NCBI RefSeq assembly: GCF_015694425.1
Contig: NZ_JADQDN010000001.1
Coordinates: forward strand, 806,001-870,000
Reading direction: 5' to 3'
Length of the DNA: 64,000 nucleotides
Source: Microvirga terrestris
GTDB taxonomy: Bacteria > Pseudomonadota > Alphaproteobacteria > Rhizobiales > Beijerinckiaceae
The notes beneath the pieces are model-generated. The model made no database searches, was not told where the DNA came from, and saw only the letters and a list, made by a program, of their open reading frames with translations. The position numbers and the translations under genes are program-made. Positions 27,548 to 37,340 of the stretch are shown here, one piece after another (the first letter of the stretch is position 1; each line of letters begins with the position of its first letter).

Positions 27548-28122
27548 TCTCCGACAACCAGTCGACCCTGGTCGCTCCCGCTCCGCGCGGCGTCATTGAC
27601 CCGAATACCGGCAAGCCGGTCGGCTCGACGGATCCTTACTTCGTCTCCATTAACGAGGAATTGTCCGACAAGGGCTTTCTCGTCACCTCGACCGAGGATC
27701 TCATCACCTGGGCGCGCACCGGCTCGCTCATGTGGATGACCTTCGGTCTGGCCTGCTGCGCCGTCGAGATGATGCAGATGTCCATGCCGCGGTATGACGT
27801 CGAGCGCTTCGGTTTTGCGCCGCGCGCTTCGCCGCGCCAGTCCGACGTGATGATCGTGGCCGGTACGCTCACCAACAAGATGGCCCCCGCGCTCCGCAAG
27901 GTCTATGACCAGATGCCGGAGCCGCGCTACGTCATCTCCATGGGGTCCTGCGCCAATGGCGGCGGCTATTACCATTATTCCTATTCCGTGGTCCGTGGCT
28001 GCGACCGCATCGTGCCGGTCGACATCTACGTGCCGGGCTGCCCGCCCACGGCCGAGGCACTCCTCTATGGTGTGCTGCTTCTGCAGAAGAAGATCCGCCG
28101 CACCGGCACCATTGAGCGCTGA
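27538..28122 (+). CDS. nuoB: NADH-quinone oxidoreductase subunit B
   Basis: Carries the terminal 4Fe-4S cluster N2 next to the quinone site. The 194-residue protein has the tandem cysteines in [13 protein letters not shown], then [15 protein letters not shown] and [14 protein letters not shown], i.e. all four N2 ligands. It starts at an ATG inside the end of nuoA. The N-terminal 35 residues are a variable extension usual in alphaproteobacteria. Confidence 0.97.
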   Translation: MGLISDNQSTLVAPAPRGVIDPNTGKPVGSTDPYFVSINEELSDKGFLVTSTEDLITWARTGSLMWMTFGLACCAVEMMQMSMPRYDVERFGFAPRASPRQSDVMIVAGTLTNKMAPALRKVYDQMPEPRYVISMGSCANGGGYYHYSYSVVRGCDRIVPVDIYVPGCPPTAEALLYGVLLLQKKIRRTGTIER

Positions 28123-28136
28123 GCAAAGGTCATTGT

Positions 28137-28739
28137 ATGAGTGCTGAGCTCCAAGCCCTGAGCGACCATATCGCCTCGTCCCTCGGCGAGGCGATCGAGG
28201 ATCGGGCCATCGCGTTCGGCGAGCTGACGATCGTCTCGCGCCGCGAGGATATCATTCGGGTTGCGTCTTTCCTTCGCGACGACCCGCAGTGCCGCTTCGT
28301 CTGCTTCATCGACATTTGCGGCGCCGACTATCCGGCCCGTGAGAACCGCTTCGATGTGGTCTACCATTTCCTGACTCCTCACCATAACCGCCGCATCCGC
28401 GTGAAGGTGATGACGGACGAGGTGACCCCGGTCCCTTCGCTTGTCAGCCTCTGGCCGGCGGCGAACTGGTTCGAGCGTGAGGCATATGACCTCTACGGCA
28501 TCCTGTTCTCGGGCCATCCGGACCTGCGCCGGATCCTCACCGATTACGGCTTCGAGGGGCATCCGCTCCGCAAGGACTTCCCGATGACGGGCTACGTCGA
28601 GGTTCGCTATGACGACGGGCAGGGCCGTGTGGTCTATGAGCCTGTAAAGCTCAACCAGGAGTTCCGGAACTTCGACTTTCTCTCGCCCTGGGAAGGCACG
28701 GATTACGTGCTGCCTGGCGACGAGAAGGCCAAGGCTTAG
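28137..28739 (+). CDS. nuoC: NADH-quinone oxidoreductase subunit C
   Basis: Peripheral-arm subunit (30-kDa type). The 200-residue protein contains [27 protein letters not shown] and the signature [38 protein letters not shown]. It is separate from nuoD here, unlike the NuoCD fusion of E. coli. The 14-nt gap after nuoB and 20-nt gap to nuoD fit one operon. Confidence 0.97.
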   Translation: MSAELQALSDHIASSLGEAIEDRAIAFGELTIVSRREDIIRVASFLRDDPQCRFVCFIDICGADYPARENRFDVVYHFLTPHHNRRIRVKVMTDEVTPVPSLVSLWPAANWFEREAYDLYGILFSGHPDLRRILTDYGFEGHPLRKDFPMTGYVEVRYDDGQGRVVYEPVKLNQEFRNFDFLSPWEGTDYVLPGDEKAKA

Positions 28740-28759
28740 AGGAGCGGAAAGGGCGACCC

Positions 28760-29950
28760 ATGGGCGAGCATAACATCCGCAACTTCACCATCAATTTCGG
28801 CCCCCAGCATCCGGCGGCGCACGGCGTTTTGCGCCTCGTCCTGGAGCTTGATGGCGAGGTGGTCGAGCGCGTCGATCCGCATATCGGGCTGCTCCATCGC
28901 GGCACCGAGAAGCTGATCGAGTACAAGACCTACGTTCAGGCCAACCCCTATTTCGACCGGCTCGACTACGTAGCGCCGATGAACCAGGAGCACGCCTATT
29001 GCCTGGCGATCGAGAAGCTCCTCGGCATCCAGGTTCCCCGGCGCGCCCAGCTGATCCGTGTTCTGTTCTCCGAGATCGGGCGCCTTCTCTCGCATCTCCT
29101 CAACGTGACCACGCAGGCCATGGACGTCGGCGCGCTCACACCCCCTCTCTGGGGCTTCGAAGAGCGCGAGAAGCTTATGATCTTCTATGAGCGCGTCTCC
29201 GGCTCGCGGATGCACGCCAACTACTTCCGGCCCGGCGGCGTCAGCATGGACATCCAGCCGGAGCTGATCGACGACATCGAGGCCTTCTGCGACCCGTTCC
29301 TGCAGGTGCTGGACGATCTCGACACCCTCGTAATCGGCAACCGCATCTTCAAGCAGCGCAATGTCGATATCGGCGTTCTCACGCTGGACGACTGCTGGAA
29401 ATGGGGCTTCTCGGGCCCGATCGTCCGCAGTTGCGGCGTGGCCTGGGACCTGCGCAAGTCGCAGCCCTACGAGTGCTACGAGGAGATGGACTTCGACATC
29501 CCCGTGGGCAAGAACGGCGACAACTACGACCGTCAGGTCATCCGCATGGAAGAAATGCGCCAGAGCGTGCGGATCATGCGCCAGTGTCTCGACAAGCTGC
29601 GGGCGCCGGATGGGCATGGACCCGTAGCCACGCTCGACGGCAAGGTCGCTCCGCCCTCGCGCAAAGACATGAAGCGCTCCATGGAAGCGCTGATTCACCA
29701 CTTCAAGCTCTACACGGAAGGCTTCCACGTGCCGGCGGGCGAGGTCTACACAGCCGTCGAGGCTCCGAAGGGCGAGTTTGGCGTCTACCTTGTGTCAGAC
29801 GGCACCAACAAGCCCTACCGCTGCAAGATTCGTGCCCCGGGCTTCGCCCATCTGCAGGGCATGGATTTCATGTGCCGGGGCCACATGCTGGCCGACGTCG
29901 CAGGCGTCCTGGGCTCCATCGACATCGTGTTCGGCGAGGTCGACCGGTGA
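28760..29950 (+). CDS. nuoD: NADH-quinone oxidoreductase subunit D
   Basis: 49-kDa-type subunit that forms most of the quinone-binding pocket. The 396 residues include [22 protein letters not shown] at the start, with the quinone-site HPAAHG, then [19 protein letters not shown], and the C-terminal [37 protein letters not shown]. The stop overlaps a GTG that begins a small membrane-protein frame, not nuoE. Confidence 0.98.
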   Translation: MGEHNIRNFTINFGPQHPAAHGVLRLVLELDGEVVERVDPHIGLLHRGTEKLIEYKTYVQANPYFDRLDYVAPMNQEHAYCLAIEKLLGIQVPRRAQLIRVLFSEIGRLLSHLLNVTTQAMDVGALTPPLWGFEEREKLMIFYERVSGSRMHANYFRPGGVSMDIQPELIDDIEAFCDPFLQVLDDLDTLVIGNRIFKQRNVDIGVLTLDDCWKWGFSGPIVRSCGVAWDLRKSQPYECYEEMDFDIPVGKNGDNYDRQVIRMEEMRQSVRIMRQCLDKLRAPDGHGPVATLDGKVAPPSRKDMKRSMEALIHHFKLYTEGFHVPAGEVYTAVEAPKGEFGVYLVSDGTNKPYRCKIRAPGFAHLQGMDFMCRGHMLADVAGVLGSIDIVFGEVDR

Positions 29951-30240
29951 AATCTATAGCCACAATCGCTAAGATCGGCGGCGTGGCAGTCACAGTGGTA
30001 ATGTCCCTTTTCATGAGTGGCGCTATCGCTTGGGCAATCACCTACTTTCAGATCGATGGTTCTGAGCCAGAAAATCCCGGAACTGATCTGGGGGCAGGTA
30101 TGGCCTTTCTAGGGCTGAGCCTCTTGTTAGCTCCGATTGGAGCGATTGGGGGTGGAGCATTAGGTATAAGGCTCTTGTTTAAGAGCAAGGAGAAGGGCGG
30201 GCAGGATACAATGCACGCCAACCTTGCTAGCACGAGGTAG
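29947..30240 (+). CDS. Small two-span membrane protein inserted between nuoD and nuoE
   Basis: A 97-codon frame starting at a GTG that overlaps the nuoD stop (GTGA) and ending 2 nt before the nuoE ATG, so it is fitted exactly into the operon. Hydrophobic segments near residues 9-33 and 48-78 flank a short acidic loop ([11 protein letters not shown]), and the tail is basic (FKSKEKGG). It resembles no complex I subunit I know. By hand count it is about 52% G+C, well below the adjoining nuo genes, and third codon positions are not GC-biased. It might be an accessory or assembly factor, or a late insertion kept only because it does not disturb the operon. Confidence 0.65.
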   Translation: MKSIATIAKIGGVAVTVVMSLFMSGAIAWAITYFQIDGSEPENPGTDLGAGMAFLGLSLLLAPIGAIGGGALGIRLLFKSKEKGGQDTMHANLASTR

Positions 30241-30242
30241 AA

Positions 30243-31301
30243 ATGGCCGTTCGCAAGCTCGCGCCTGAAGACATGCAGCCCGAGATCTTCGTTCTCTCCC
30301 CGGAGACCGAGGCTTTCGCTGACAAGGAAGTCGCCAAGTATCCGCCAGGCCGGCAGGCTTCGGCCGTGATCGCTCTCCTGGGCAAGGCTCAGGAGCAGGC
30401 GGGCGGCTGGCTGCCGCGCAAGGCCATCGAGGCGGTGGCCGCGAAGCTCGACATGCCGGTGATCCGCGTGATGGAGGTGGCGACCTTCTACACGATGTTC
30501 AATCTCGAGCCGGTCGGAAAGTACTTCATCCAGTTCTGCGGCACGACGCCGTGCATGCTCCGCGGTGCCGGGGACATCAGGAAAGTGCTGGAAAGCCGCG
30601 TCGGCGAGCAGAACCATGTCAGCCCCGATGGCACGTTCTCCTGGCTCGAAGTCGAATGCCTTGGAGCCTGCTCCAACGCCCCGATGGTTCAGATCAACGA
30701 TGACTATTACGAGGATCTGACGACCGAGAACTTCGAGAAGCTCCTCGACGACCTCGCCGCAGGCCGCCCTGTGAAGAAGGGTTCGCAGATCGGCCGCAAC
30801 CGCTCCGAGCCCCATCAGGCCGTGAATACCCTGCAGGATCCTGCGCTCTATGACGGCTCGCTCGTCGGCGCCTGGCGCAACCGATTCGAGGAGCAGGCGA
30901 AGGCTGCCGAAACCGGTGAAGCCGCGGCCGCTGTCGCGAGCGTCCCTGAGCAGGCCAAGGCGGCCAAGCCCACGGCAGGACGCCCGATTGAGAGCGACGC
31001 CGCCGATACGCCGGCCAAGCGCGCGAAGGAGGGTGAGACGCCGATCAATCCGGTGGATCGCAAGGAAGCCGCCGACCCGTCGACGGCCACCAAGGGCAAG
31101 TCGCATACGGAAGAGGGCGCAAGGCCTGCACCGCAGAGCAGCAAGTCCTACGTGGCATCGCCAACGAAGGACGGCGAGGCTGTGCCCAACAGCCCGACGA
31201 CTCCGGAGGCCGGTACGCCTCCTGCCCAAGCCGAAACACGCCGCGACGGGAGCGAGAGCAAGCCGGACGTGGTCGTGACCGAAGACAACAAGACGTCCTG
31301 A
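30243..31301 (+). CDS. nuoE: NADH-quinone oxidoreductase subunit E with long disordered tail
   Basis: 24-kDa-type subunit with a 2Fe-2S cluster (N1a) in the NADH-oxidising module. The thioredoxin-like core (to about residue 215) has the cluster ligands Cys99 and Cys104 (FCGTTPCMLRG) and Cys139 and Cys143 (VECLGACSNAPM). The remaining roughly 135 residues are a low-complexity stretch rich in Ala, Pro, Ser, Thr, Glu and Lys with no predicted fold, so the protein reaches 352 residues where 160-250 is usual. The tail is continuous with the frame and ends 14 nt before nuoF. Confidence 0.95.
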   Translation: MAVRKLAPEDMQPEIFVLSPETEAFADKEVAKYPPGRQASAVIALLGKAQEQAGGWLPRKAIEAVAAKLDMPVIRVMEVATFYTMFNLEPVGKYFIQFCGTTPCMLRGAGDIRKVLESRVGEQNHVSPDGTFSWLEVECLGACSNAPMVQINDDYYEDLTTENFEKLLDDLAAGRPVKKGSQIGRNRSEPHQAVNTLQDPALYDGSLVGAWRNRFEEQAKAAETGEAAAAVASVPEQAKAAKPTAGRPIESDAADTPAKRAKEGETPINPVDRKEAADPSTATKGKSHTEEGARPAPQSSKSYVASPTKDGEAVPNSPTTPEAGTPPAQAETRRDGSESKPDVVVTEDNKTS

Positions 31302-31315
31302 TGGAGTGATCGGGA

Positions 31316-32617
31316 ATGCTTCAGGACAAAGATCGTATCTTCACCAATCTCTACGGCTTCCACTCGCCGGATCTTCAGGCCGCGAAGATGCGCGGCGCCT
31401 GGGACGGAACCAAGTTCCTCCTGGAGCAGGGCCGCGACTGGATCGTCAACGAGATGAAGGCGTCCGGCCTGCGCGGCCGTGGCGGCGCGGGCTTCCCCAC
31501 GGGCCTGAAATGGTCCTTCATGCCCAAGCAGTCGGACGGCCGTCCGCACTATCTGGTTGTGAACGCCGACGAGTCGGAGCCGGGCACCTGTAAGGATCGC
31601 GAGATCATGCGGAATGATCCGCATCTTCTCGTCGAGGGCTGTCTCATCGCCTCCTTCGCCATGGGGGCGCATGCGGCCTACATCTATATTCGTGGTGAGT
31701 ACGTGGCCGAGCGCCATGCGCTTCAGCGGGCGGTGGACGAGGCCTACGAGGCCAAGCTCATCGGCAAGGACAACATCTACGGCTACCCCTTCGACCTCTA
31801 TGTCCACCACGGCGCAGGCGCTTACATCTGCGGAGAGGAGACGGCTCTCATCGAGAGCATGGAGGGCAAGAAGGGCATGCCGCGCCTGAAGCCGCCGTTC
31901 CCGGCTAATATGGGCCTCTACGGTTGCCCGACCACGGTCAACAACGTCGAGTCCATTGCGGTCGCCGGCACGATTCTGCGCCGCGGCGCCTCCTGGTTCT
32001 CGGGCATCGGCAGGCCGAACAATGTGGGCACGAAACTCTTCTGCGTTTCGGGTCACGTCAACAAGCCCTGCAACGTGGAGGAGGCCATGGGCCTCACCTT
32101 CCGCGAGCTGATCGACCGTCATTGCGGCGGCATTCGCGGCGGCTGGGACAACCTGCTCGGCGTCATCCCCGGCGGCTCGTCGGTTCCGATTGTTCCGGCC
32201 GATCAGATCGCCGATGCCTACATGGATTTCGACACGCTGCGGAACCTGAAGTCCGGCCTCGGCACCGCTGCCGTGATCGTGATGGACAAGTCCACCGACA
32301 TCGTCCGCGCCATCGCCCGCCTCGCTTATTTCTACAAGCACGAGAGCTGCGGCCAGTGCACTCCGTGCCGCGAGGGCACGGGCTGGATGTGGCGCGTGCT
32401 CACCCGCATGGCCGAGGGCCGCGCCCAGAAGCGCGAGATCGACATGCTCCTCGAAGTCTCGACCCAGATCGAAGGCCACACCATCTGCGCGCTCGGCGAC
32501 GCGGCGGCTTGGCCGGTCCAGGGTCTGATCCGCCACTTCCGTCACGAGATCGAGAAGCGGATCGACGATTACGCGGCGAACCCGCATTCCGAATCCGTCA
32601 TGATCGCGGCGGAGTGA
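31316..32617 (+). CDS. nuoF: NADH-quinone oxidoreductase subunit F
   Basis: 51-kDa-type subunit binding NADH, FMN and the N3 4Fe-4S cluster. The 433 residues carry the NADH/FMN loops [19 protein letters not shown] and [39 protein letters not shown], and the N3 ligands in [17 protein letters not shown] plus the later [14 protein letters not shown] cysteine. All expected cysteines are present. Confidence 0.98.
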   Translation: MLQDKDRIFTNLYGFHSPDLQAAKMRGAWDGTKFLLEQGRDWIVNEMKASGLRGRGGAGFPTGLKWSFMPKQSDGRPHYLVVNADESEPGTCKDREIMRNDPHLLVEGCLIASFAMGAHAAYIYIRGEYVAERHALQRAVDEAYEAKLIGKDNIYGYPFDLYVHHGAGAYICGEETALIESMEGKKGMPRLKPPFPANMGLYGCPTTVNNVESIAVAGTILRRGASWFSGIGRPNNVGTKLFCVSGHVNKPCNVEEAMGLTFRELIDRHCGGIRGGWDNLLGVIPGGSSVPIVPADQIADAYMDFDTLRNLKSGLGTAAVIVMDKSTDIVRAIARLAYFYKHESCGQCTPCREGTGWMWRVLTRMAEGRAQKREIDMLLEVSTQIEGHTICALGDAAAWPVQGLIRHFRHEIEKRIDDYAANPHSESVMIAAE

Positions 32618-32625
32618 GATTGAAG

Positions 32626-34704
32626 ATGGCGAAAATCATCGTTGACGGCGTCGAGGTCGACGTTCCTGCGGAATACACCCTGCTCCAGGCCGCCGAAGCA
32701 GCCGGGGCGGAGATTCCGCGCTTCTGCTACCACGAGCGGCTCTCGATTGCCGGCAACTGCCGCATGTGCCTCGTCGAGGTGAAGGGCGCGCCGAAACCGG
32801 TTGCCTCCTGCGCCTGGGGCGTGCGCGACTGCCGCCCGGGCCCGAATGGCGAGCCGCCGGAGATCTCCACCAAATCACCGACGGTCAAGAAGGCGCGCGA
32901 AGGGGTGATGGAGTTCCTCCTCATTAACCATCCGCTCGATTGTCCGATCTGCGACCAGGGCGGTCAGTGCGACCTGCAGGACCAGGCCATGGCCTACGGC
33001 GTCGACACCAGCCGCTTCCACGAGAACAAGCGCGCGGTGACCGACAAGTACCTCGGCCCGCTGGTGCGCACCTCCATGAACCGGTGCATCCACTGCACCC
33101 GCTGCGTGCGCTTTTCGGCCGAAGTGGCCGGTGTGCCTGATCTCGGCGCCCTGTGGCGCGGCGAGGACATGGAGATCACGAGCTATCTCGAGAAGGCCCT
33201 CGGCTCCGAGCTGCAGGCCAACGTGGCGGATCTCTGTCCGGTCGGCGCCCTGACCCACAAGCCAGAGGCCTACCATTACCGTCCCTGGGAGCTCACCAAG
33301 ACCGATTCCGTTGACGTGATGGATGCGGTCGGCTCCTCGATCCGCGTCGATTCCCGCGGCCGCGAGGTCATGCGCATCCTGCCACGCGTGAACGAGGCAG
33401 TGAACGAGGAGTGGATCACCGACAAGACTCGCCAGATCGTGGATGGCCTGCGCCTCCAGCGCCTCGACCGCCCCTTCGTGCGGGAGAACGGCCGCCTGCG
33501 TCCTGCATCCTGGCAGGAAGCCTTCGCCACCATTGCCAACCGCGTGAAGGGTACGGACCCGAAGCGCATCGGCGCCATCGTGGGTGATCTCGCTGCTGTC
33601 GAAGAGATGTACGCCCTGAAGCTCCTCATGGAGAGCCTTGGCGTCACCAACATCGATGCCCGCCAGGACGGCAGCGTGCTGACGCCGGTTTATGGCCGTG
33701 GCTCCTACCTGTTCAACACTACCATCTCCGGTATTGAGGATGCGGATGCGATCCTGATCGTGGGCTCGAACCCGCGCATCGAAGCCTCGCTCGTCAACGT
33801 TCGCATCCGCAAGCGCTGGCGCGCGGCTCCGCCGCCGATCGCCATGATCGGCGAGCATGCTGACCTGACCTATCCTTACGAGTATCTCGGCGCCGGTCCC
33901 GAGACGCTGTCCGAGTTGGCCTCCGGCCGCCTCAGCTTCATCGAGAAGCTCCGCGGTGCCGAGCGTCCGCTGATCATCGTGGGGCAGGGCGCTCTCTCCC
34001 GGCCGGACGGTCTGGCGGTGCTCTCCACCGTGGCTCAACTCGCCCGCGATGTCGGTGCGGTGAAGGACGGCTGGAACGGTTTCTCGGTTCTGCATACCGC
34101 CGCCTCCCGCGTCGGCGCCCTCGATCTGGGCCTCGTGCCGGGCGAGTGGGGCCTGAACGCCCAGACCATGGCGCAGGGCGAAGTGGACGTGCTGTTCAAT
34201 CTCGGCGCTGACGAGATCGACATCGCTCCCGGAACCTTCGTCATCTACCAGGGCACCCATGGCGACCGTGGTGCGCACCGTGCCGACGTAATCCTGCCGG
34301 CCGCAACCTATACGGAGAAGTCCGGCACCTACGTGAACACGGAAGGCCGGGTGCAGCTCGCCAACCGCGCTGCGTTCGCCCCAGGCGAGGCTCGTGAGGA
34401 CTGGGCGATCCTGCGCGCGCTCTCCGACGTGCTGGGCCATCGCCTGCCGTTTGACTCGCTCAATGCCCTGCGGGTGAAGCTCTATGCAGCCTATCCGCAT
34501 TTCGCTGCGGTGGAGACGGTTCAGCCGGCTGACAGCTTCGCGGCCATCCAGGCGCTCGCCAATGTCGGCGGCACCCTAGGACGCGAGCCTTTCGTGAGCC
34601 CGGTGAAGGACTTCTACCTGACGAACCCCATTGCCCGCGCCTCCGGCGTCATGGCCGAGTGCTCTGCGCTCGCCCGTGAGCTGAAGCTCGAGGCGGCTGA
34701 GTAA
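32626..34704 (+). CDS. nuoG: NADH-quinone oxidoreductase subunit G
   Basis: 75-kDa-type subunit that wires electrons from N3 towards N2. The ATG at 32626 (MAKIIVDGVEV) gives 692 residues. The N-terminal ferredoxin domain holds the 2Fe-2S ligands (FCYHERLSIAGNCRMCLVEV and the later SCAWG), followed by the His-Cys cluster region CPICDQGGQCDLQDQ and the 4Fe-4S ligands in CIHCTRCVRF and ADLCPVGALT. The rest is the molybdopterin-oxidoreductase-like fold. The extra N7 cluster motif of E. coli NuoG is not evident. Confidence 0.97.
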   Translation: MAKIIVDGVEVDVPAEYTLLQAAEAAGAEIPRFCYHERLSIAGNCRMCLVEVKGAPKPVASCAWGVRDCRPGPNGEPPEISTKSPTVKKAREGVMEFLLINHPLDCPICDQGGQCDLQDQAMAYGVDTSRFHENKRAVTDKYLGPLVRTSMNRCIHCTRCVRFSAEVAGVPDLGALWRGEDMEITSYLEKALGSELQANVADLCPVGALTHKPEAYHYRPWELTKTDSVDVMDAVGSSIRVDSRGREVMRILPRVNEAVNEEWITDKTRQIVDGLRLQRLDRPFVRENGRLRPASWQEAFATIANRVKGTDPKRIGAIVGDLAAVEEMYALKLLMESLGVTNIDARQDGSVLTPVYGRGSYLFNTTISGIEDADAILIVGSNPRIEASLVNVRIRKRWRAAPPPIAMIGEHADLTYPYEYLGAGPETLSELASGRLSFIEKLRGAERPLIIVGQGALSRPDGLAVLSTVAQLARDVGAVKDGWNGFSVLHTAASRVGALDLGLVPGEWGLNAQTMAQGEVDVLFNLGADEIDIAPGTFVIYQGTHGDRGAHRADVILPAATYTEKSGTYVNTEGRVQLANRAAFAPGEAREDWAILRALSDVLGHRLPFDSLNALRVKLYAAYPHFAAVETVQPADSFAAIQALANVGGTLGREPFVSPVKDFYLTNPIARASGVMAECSALARELKLEAAE

Positions 34705-34716
34705 GAGGAACGGATC

Positions 34717-35742
34717 ATGGAATTTGGGGACATCCTCCTCGCCGTCGCGATCATGCTGGGCAAGAGCTTGCTCATGCTGGTCGCGCTTCTCATCTTCATC
34801 GCCTACGCACTCTATGCCGACCGTAAGGTCTGGGCAGCCGTTCAGCTCCGCCGCGGCCCGAACGTGGTCGGGCCCTGGGGCTTGCTCCAGTCCTTCGCCG
34901 ATCTGCTGAAGTTCGTGCTGAAGGAGCCGATCATTCCGGCACCGGCCAACAAGGGCATGTTCCTGCTGGCGCCGCTGTTGATGTGCACCCTGTCGCTCGC
35001 GGCCTGGGCGGTGATACCGCTTAATGCCGGGTGGGCCATCGCCGACATCAATGTGGGCATTCTCTATATCTTCGCGATCTCGTCGCTCGGCGTCTACGGC
35101 GTCATCATGGGCGGCTGGGCCTCGAACTCGAAATATCCGTTCCTCGGCGCGCTCCGCTCGGCGGCGCAGATGGTCTCCTACGAGGTCTCCATCGGCTTCG
35201 TGATCGTAACCGTGCTCATGTGCGCCGGAACCTTGAACCTGTCGGCCATCGTGGAATCGCAGAACACCCGCCTGGGCATCCTGGGCTGGTACTGGCTGCC
35301 GCTCTTCCCGATGTTCGTGGTATTCTTCATCTCGGCCATGGCCGAGACGAACCGCCCGCCCTTCGACCTGCCGGAGGCCGAATCCGAGCTCGTGGCCGGA
35401 TACATGGTGGAATACTCCTCCACGCCGTACCTGCTCTTCATGCTCGGTGAGTACGTGGCCATCATGACCATGTGCGCGCTCGGCACGATCCTGTTCCTCG
35501 GCGGCTGGCTCTCGCCGATCCCGTTCGCGCCCTTCACCTGGGTGCCTGGCGTGATCTGGTTCGTGCTGAAGGCGAGCTTCCTCTTCATCCTCATCGCCAT
35601 GGTGAAAGCCCTGGTTCCCCGCTACCGCTACGATCAGCTCATGCGTCTCGGCTGGAAGGTCTTCCTGCCCCTGTCGCTCGCCATGGTCGTCATCGTGGCG
35701 GCTATCCTGATGGCGACCGGCAATGCGCCGGGCGTCCGCTAA
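34717..35742 (+). CDS. nuoH: NADH-quinone oxidoreductase subunit H
   Basis: Membrane subunit that joins the two arms of complex I and shapes the quinone entrance. The 341 residues form eight or so spans and include [28 protein letters not shown], the acidic loop [29 protein letters not shown] and the closing [19 protein letters not shown]. It lies 12 nt after nuoG and 12 nt before nuoI. Confidence 0.98.
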   Translation: MEFGDILLAVAIMLGKSLLMLVALLIFIAYALYADRKVWAAVQLRRGPNVVGPWGLLQSFADLLKFVLKEPIIPAPANKGMFLLAPLLMCTLSLAAWAVIPLNAGWAIADINVGILYIFAISSLGVYGVIMGGWASNSKYPFLGALRSAAQMVSYEVSIGFVIVTVLMCAGTLNLSAIVESQNTRLGILGWYWLPLFPMFVVFFISAMAETNRPPFDLPEAESELVAGYMVEYSSTPYLLFMLGEYVAIMTMCALGTILFLGGWLSPIPFAPFTWVPGVIWFVLKASFLFILIAMVKALVPRYRYDQLMRLGWKVFLPLSLAMVVIVAAILMATGNAPGVR

Positions 35743-35754
35743 AGGAGACTGGCC

Positions 35755-36243
35755 ATGCAGCTGGACCGCATTGCCCAATCCCTCCTGCTGAAGGAGTTCA
35801 TCTCAGGCTTCATCCTGACGGTGAAATACTTCTTCAAGCCGAAGGCGACCCTCAATTATCCGTTCGAGATGGGCCATCGCGGGCCTCGCTTCCGCGGTGA
35901 GCACGCCCTGCGGCGCTATCCCAACGGAGAAGAGCGCTGCATTGCCTGCAAGCTCTGCGAGGCGATCTGCCCGGCCCAGGCCATCACCATTGAGGCCGGT
36001 CCGCGCCGGAACGACGGCACCCGCCGCACCACCCGCTATGACATCGACATGGTGAAGTGCATCTATTGCGGCATGTGCCAGGAGGCCTGCCCGGTGGACG
36101 CCATCGTTGAGGGGCCGAACTTCGAGTTCTCCGTAGAGACCCGCGAAGAGCTCTACTACGACAAGGCCAAGCTTCTCGAAAACGGGGAGCGCTGGGAGCG
36201 CGAGATCGCGAGAAACCTCGCGAAGACAGCCCCCTATCGGTAG
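35755..36243 (+). CDS. nuoI: NADH-quinone oxidoreductase subunit I
   Basis: TYKY-type subunit with two 4Fe-4S clusters (N6a, N6b). Both ferredoxin motifs are intact: [16 protein letters not shown] and [16 protein letters not shown] in a 162-residue protein. The N-terminal amphipathic helix ([24 protein letters not shown]) attaches it to the membrane arm. A 137-nt gap with a GCCGC / GCGGC hairpin (about 36353-36368) separates it from nuoJ. Confidence 0.98.
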   Translation: MQLDRIAQSLLLKEFISGFILTVKYFFKPKATLNYPFEMGHRGPRFRGEHALRRYPNGEERCIACKLCEAICPAQAITIEAGPRRNDGTRRTTRYDIDMVKCIYCGMCQEACPVDAIVEGPNFEFSVETREELYYDKAKLLENGERWEREIARNLAKTAPYR

Positions 36244-36380
36244 AACGCCTCTGGCCCGGCGAAGGCAGGGGCAAGCAGCTCCGGCGGGTTGTCCCCGCTG
36301 GATTCGGAATTTATAGACAGGCCGCCGGGTTGTCCGGGGCCACGTCGGAAGGGGCCGCTTTTCAGCGGCTTGAACTGAGC

Positions 36381-36995
36381 ATGACGGTAACCGCCGCCTT
36401 CTTCTACCTGTTCGCGACGATCACGATCGCCTCCGGTTTCATGGTGATTGCCTCCCGCAATCCCGTGCAGTCGGTGCTGTTCCTCATCCTGGCCTTCGTG
36501 AATGCCGCGGGGCTGTTCCTGCTGATGGGAGCCGAGTTCCTGGCGATGATCCTGGTCATCGTCTATGTGGGCGCGGTCGCGGTGCTCTTCCTCTTCGTCG
36601 TCATGATGCTCGACGTGGATTTCGCGGCGCTCCGCCAGGGCTTCCTGCAGTACCTGCCCATCGGTGGGTTGATCGGGTTGATCCTGCTGCTGGAACTTGT
36701 CCTGGTGGTCGGCACCTACACCATCGACCCGGGTCTCGTCCGGTCTCCGCAGGTTCCGATCCCGTCGGCGGACGTCATGACCAACACCGAGGCCATCGGC
36801 CAGGTGCTCTACACCCGCTACTTCTACTTCTTCCAGGCCGCCGGCCTGATCCTGCTGGTCGCCATGATCGGCGCCATCGTCCTGACCCTGCGCGAGCGGG
36901 TCGGCGTTCGGCGCCAGGATATTTCCAGGCAGAACGCCCGGACGCAGGAAACCGCCGTCGAGGTGCGGAAGGTTCCCTTCCGCCAGGGCATCTAA
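36381..36995 (+). CDS. nuoJ: NADH-quinone oxidoreductase subunit J
   Basis: Five-span membrane subunit of complex I. I chose the ATG at 36381, which opens [21 protein letters not shown] directly with a membrane span, over the in-frame start at 36330 that would add 17 polar residues. Family landmarks are [57 protein letters not shown], including the span with the pi-bulge segment. Length 204. Confidence 0.96.
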   Translation: MTVTAAFFYLFATITIASGFMVIASRNPVQSVLFLILAFVNAAGLFLLMGAEFLAMILVIVYVGAVAVLFLFVVMMLDVDFAALRQGFLQYLPIGGLIGLILLLELVLVVGTYTIDPGLVRSPQVPIPSADVMTNTEAIGQVLYTRYFYFFQAAGLILLVAMIGAIVLTLRERVGVRRQDISRQNARTQETAVEVRKVPFRQGI

Positions 36996-37006
36996 GGAGG
37001 CACGCC

Positions 37007-37315
37007 ATGGTTATCGGACTGGGTCATTACCTCACCGTCGCCGCCGTGCTCTTCACGCTCGGCGTGTTCGGCATCTTCATCAACCGGAAGAACGTGATCG
37101 TCATACTGATGTCCATCGAGCTGATCCTGCTCGCCGTGAACATCAACATGGTCGCTTTCTCGACCCACCTGAACGACATCGTCGGCCAGATCTTCGCCAT
37201 GCTGATCCTCACGGTTGCGGCGGCGGAAGCAGCCATCGGGCTGGCCATTCTGGTGGTCTTCTTCCGCAACCGCGGCTCCATCGCGGTTGAAGACGTCAAC
37301 ATGATGAGGGGCTAA
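37007..37315 (+). CDS. nuoK: NADH-quinone oxidoreductase subunit K
   Basis: Three-span antiporter-like subunit (MnhC homologue). The 102 residues contain the two conserved membrane glutamates, in [18 protein letters not shown] and [26 protein letters not shown] (36994-37000) gives a strong ribosome site 6 nt before the ATG. Confidence 0.97.
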   Translation: MVIGLGHYLTVAAVLFTLGVFGIFINRKNVIVILMSIELILLAVNINMVAFSTHLNDIVGQIFAMLILTVAAAEAAIGLAILVVFFRNRGSIAVEDVNMMRG

Positions 37316-37340
37316 CGCCCGAACGGCGAAGTAAAAGACC

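Noticed and set aside
29401-30240. A 279-codon open frame reading across nuoD
   Set aside because: The first 182 codons are an out-of-frame shadow of nuoD; only the part from GTG 29947 has its own start context and membrane-protein character.
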